Shown here piece by piece: positions 24,353 to 25,694 of a stretch of DNA of 25,694 nt. The DNA is taken from positions 1 through 25,694 of the forward strand of contig DAOTUD010000105.1 of NCBI GenBank assembly GCA_034437275.1. The letters are read 5' to 3'. The DNA comes from TC-15 sp034437275. Lineage in GTDB: Bacteria > Chloroflexota > Anaerolineae > Aggregatilineales > Aggregatilineaceae. Position 1 is the first letter of the stretch. The number at the start of each line of letters is the position of its first letter. Under the pieces are notes generated by a model, which searched no databases, was not told where the DNA came from, and worked only from the letters and a program-made list of their open reading frames with translations. Both the position numbers and the translations under genes were made by a program.

Positions 24353-25486
24353 TCAGGCATCTGGCTCACCGGCCAGCGGCAGCCGGATCACGACTTCGGT
24401 GTCTGCGTGGGGCGTGCTGTACAGGAACACGTCGCCCGCGTGCGCGTTGATCAGCCCTTTGACAATCGGCAGCCCCATCCCGATCCCCTGCTGTTCGGTG
24501 TGGCGGCGGTTCGATTGGATCATCACGTCCCAGATCGTGTCCTGGTCTTCCGGGCGAATCCCCTCACCCTGGTCGATGACCGTAAACACGCCACGGTCGT
24601 CTTCCTGGGATACGAGCACGTCGACGGTGGAATTTTCGGGCGTGTGCTGGACCGCGTTCCGCACGACTTCGGTAAAGGCGATCACCAGCCGGTCCATCAG
24701 CCCATGAATGCGGAGTGGGGCGTCAGGGATGCTGTGGGCGAGCGTGATCCCTTTTTCGGCGGCGAGGTGTTCGACATTGGTGATCGCGTCCCACGCGATA
24801 TGCCCGATGTCGAGCGTTTCGCCGCTGAGCGCGATCTGCTGGGTGACAAAGCCACTCATGATCTCGGAATAGAGGACCATTTGCTGCGCCAGCCGGTTCA
24901 GCCGTTGGGTCCCGTTCTGGATCAGGTCCAGGCTGGTGCGGACATCTTCGCTGGTCGACGGGCCTTCAATCGACTCCAGTTCTTCGGCCAGCAGCGCAAA
25001 CCCGCCGGTGACGTAGGTTAAGGGCGTGCGTAGTTCGTGCGAGAGCAGTTGCACCAGAATCTGGCGCGCATCATTGAGGCTCTGGGCGACCTGGTCGCGC
25101 ACATCGGCGATCCGCTGGAGCTTGTTCTGCACCGCGATCAGGAATTCCTCCGGGTCGAACGGTTTGACCAGGTAATCGTCGGCCCCCAGCATGCGCCCGG
25201 TCGAGATGTCCTGCCGCGAGCCGCGCGCGGTGAGGAAGATGAACGGCACGGCCTTGAGGTGGGCTTTTTGGCGCACCGCCTCAAAAAATTCGTAGCCGTC
25301 CATGCGCGGCATCATGATATCACTGACGATCAGGCTGGGTACCAGCCCATTTTCGAGGAACTCCAACGCTTCGCGCCCGTCGCTGGCGACCTGCACTTTG
25401 TACCCTTCCAGGCCCAATACCAGCGCGGCGTTTTCACGCAGGTCTTCATTATCTTCCACAAAAAGAATGGTGGCATCCATAACCAT
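24353..25486 (-). CDS. Hybrid response regulator-histidine kinase (REC-HisKA-HATPase)
   Basis: 377 residues from ATG 25486, with AAAGG five bases upstream; the frame opens further but those residues do not look coding. The receiver domain (about 5-120) has FVEDN, Asp56 in SDIMMPRMDG, and Lys108 in LVKPF. The HisKA helix carries His150 in LLSHELRTP. The HATPase domain has an N box (EVVRNAVQH), DQGEGI and GIGMGLPIVKGL. There is no membrane segment or sensor domain, so it is a soluble kinase whose input is probably phosphorylation of its own receiver. The partner kinase and output regulator are not in the window. Confidence 0.9.
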   Translation of the reverse strand: MVMDATILFVEDNEDLRENAALVLGLEGYKVQVASDGREALEFLENGLVPSLIVSDIMMPRMDGYEFFEAVRQKAHLKAVPFIFLTARGSRQDISTGRMLGADDYLVKPFDPEEFLIAVQNKLQRIADVRDQVAQSLNDARQILVQLLSHELRTPLTYVTGGFALLAEELESIEGPSTSEDVRTSLDLIQNGTQRLNRLAQQMVLYSEIMSGFVTQQIALSGETLDIGHIAWDAITNVEHLAAEKGITLAHSIPDAPLRIHGLMDRLVIAFTEVVRNAVQHTPENSTVDVLVSQEDDRGVFTVIDQGEGIRPEDQDTIWDVMIQSNRRHTEQQGIGMGLPIVKGLINAHAGDVFLYSTPHADTEVVIRLPLAGEPDA

Positions 25487-25546
25487 TTTTGCCTTTGCAG
25501 CCATGTGTTGCAACGGCTGGCAAAACATCCCCGGCCCCTTTGGCCT

Positions 25547-25564
25547 ATTATACCCTAAATTATA
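25547..25564 (-). promoter_or_regulatory. Candidate -10 boxes of the hybrid kinase gene
   Basis: Two perfect TATAAT hexamers stand on the - strand at 25552-25547 and 25564-25559, about 60-75 bases before the ATG at 25486. No good -35 hexamer is seen at 16-18 bases from either. One may be used with an activator. Confidence 0.4.
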
Positions 25565-25694
25565 CAACTTTAGTTTCCGCTAAAATTGACTGAACAAGAA
25601 CAGATGTTCGCGCACGAAACAGGAGAATTTGCTCATTTGATAGCCAAAATAAGGCCCAGATTAGTATTTTTTGCCTGTTCGACAGTATTTTCAT

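Noticed and set aside
25560..25694. Short - strand frame of 44 codons at the right edge
   Set aside because: Starts exactly at the window edge, has no recognisable family, AT-rich codons unlike the neighbours, and lies in the likely promoter region of the kinase.

Overview
The window looks like a chromosomal, housekeeping-rich stretch of a high-GC bacterium. It is most likely a Chloroflexota member of the Anaerolineae type. This rests on the gene content and style: Thr/Pro-rich stalks after lipoprotein signals, a FabL-type enoyl reductase, an insert-bearing primary sigma factor, a short YidC, and no outer-membrane or LPS genes. It is an inference from memory of families, not a search result. 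I see no rRNA, tRNA, CRISPR array, insertion sequence or phage gene.

Layout. 1-346 is non-coding with small inverted repeats. 347-991 encodes a small acidic membrane-anchored protein, followed by a terminator. 1196-5192 is a four-gene + strand cluster: a polytopic transporter related to the MFS/nucleotide-transporter group, a C39-like cysteine-peptidase-fold protein, a GNAT-like protein and a Cache/HAMP receptor with no output domain. It ends in a strong terminator. 5273-9362 is the rpmH-rnpA-yidD-(PQQ-type lipoprotein)-yidC-jag operon, with a clear sigma70 promoter and a leader carrying two hairpins, one of them terminator-like. The rpmH gene (58 codons plus stop) is included. 9381-11916 holds a PfkB-family kinase and a YtcJ-like amidohydrolase.

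13209-14804 and 11932-13128 are on the - strand: a fused formiminotransferase-cyclodeaminase and an M23 lipoprotein. 14910-20927 is a dnaG-rpoD macromolecular-synthesis operon, without rpsU. It continues into a zinc ribbon-Nudix-GNAT fusion and possibly into a lipoprotein that looks like an inactive peptidase-MA-type metalloprotease. A shared terminator separates it from a convergent YihY/BrkB membrane protein. 21998-24337 (+) carries a HAD hydrolase, a possible remnant of an alpha/beta-hydrolase, a beta-sandwich protein of unknown function and fabL. A REC-HisKA-HATPase hybrid kinase lies on the - strand at the right end.

How they work together. The rpmH operon couples ribosome and RNase P supply with membrane-protein insertion (YidD, YidC, Jag). 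The PQQ-like beta-propeller lipoprotein inserted just before yidC is the most interesting partner candidate. The dnaG-rpoD operon couples replication priming and transcription initiation with a putative nucleotide-sanitising or acetylating enzyme. The 1196-5192 cluster is the best candidate for an undescribed system: an extracytoplasmic sensor without a known output, beside a transporter and two small enzymes.
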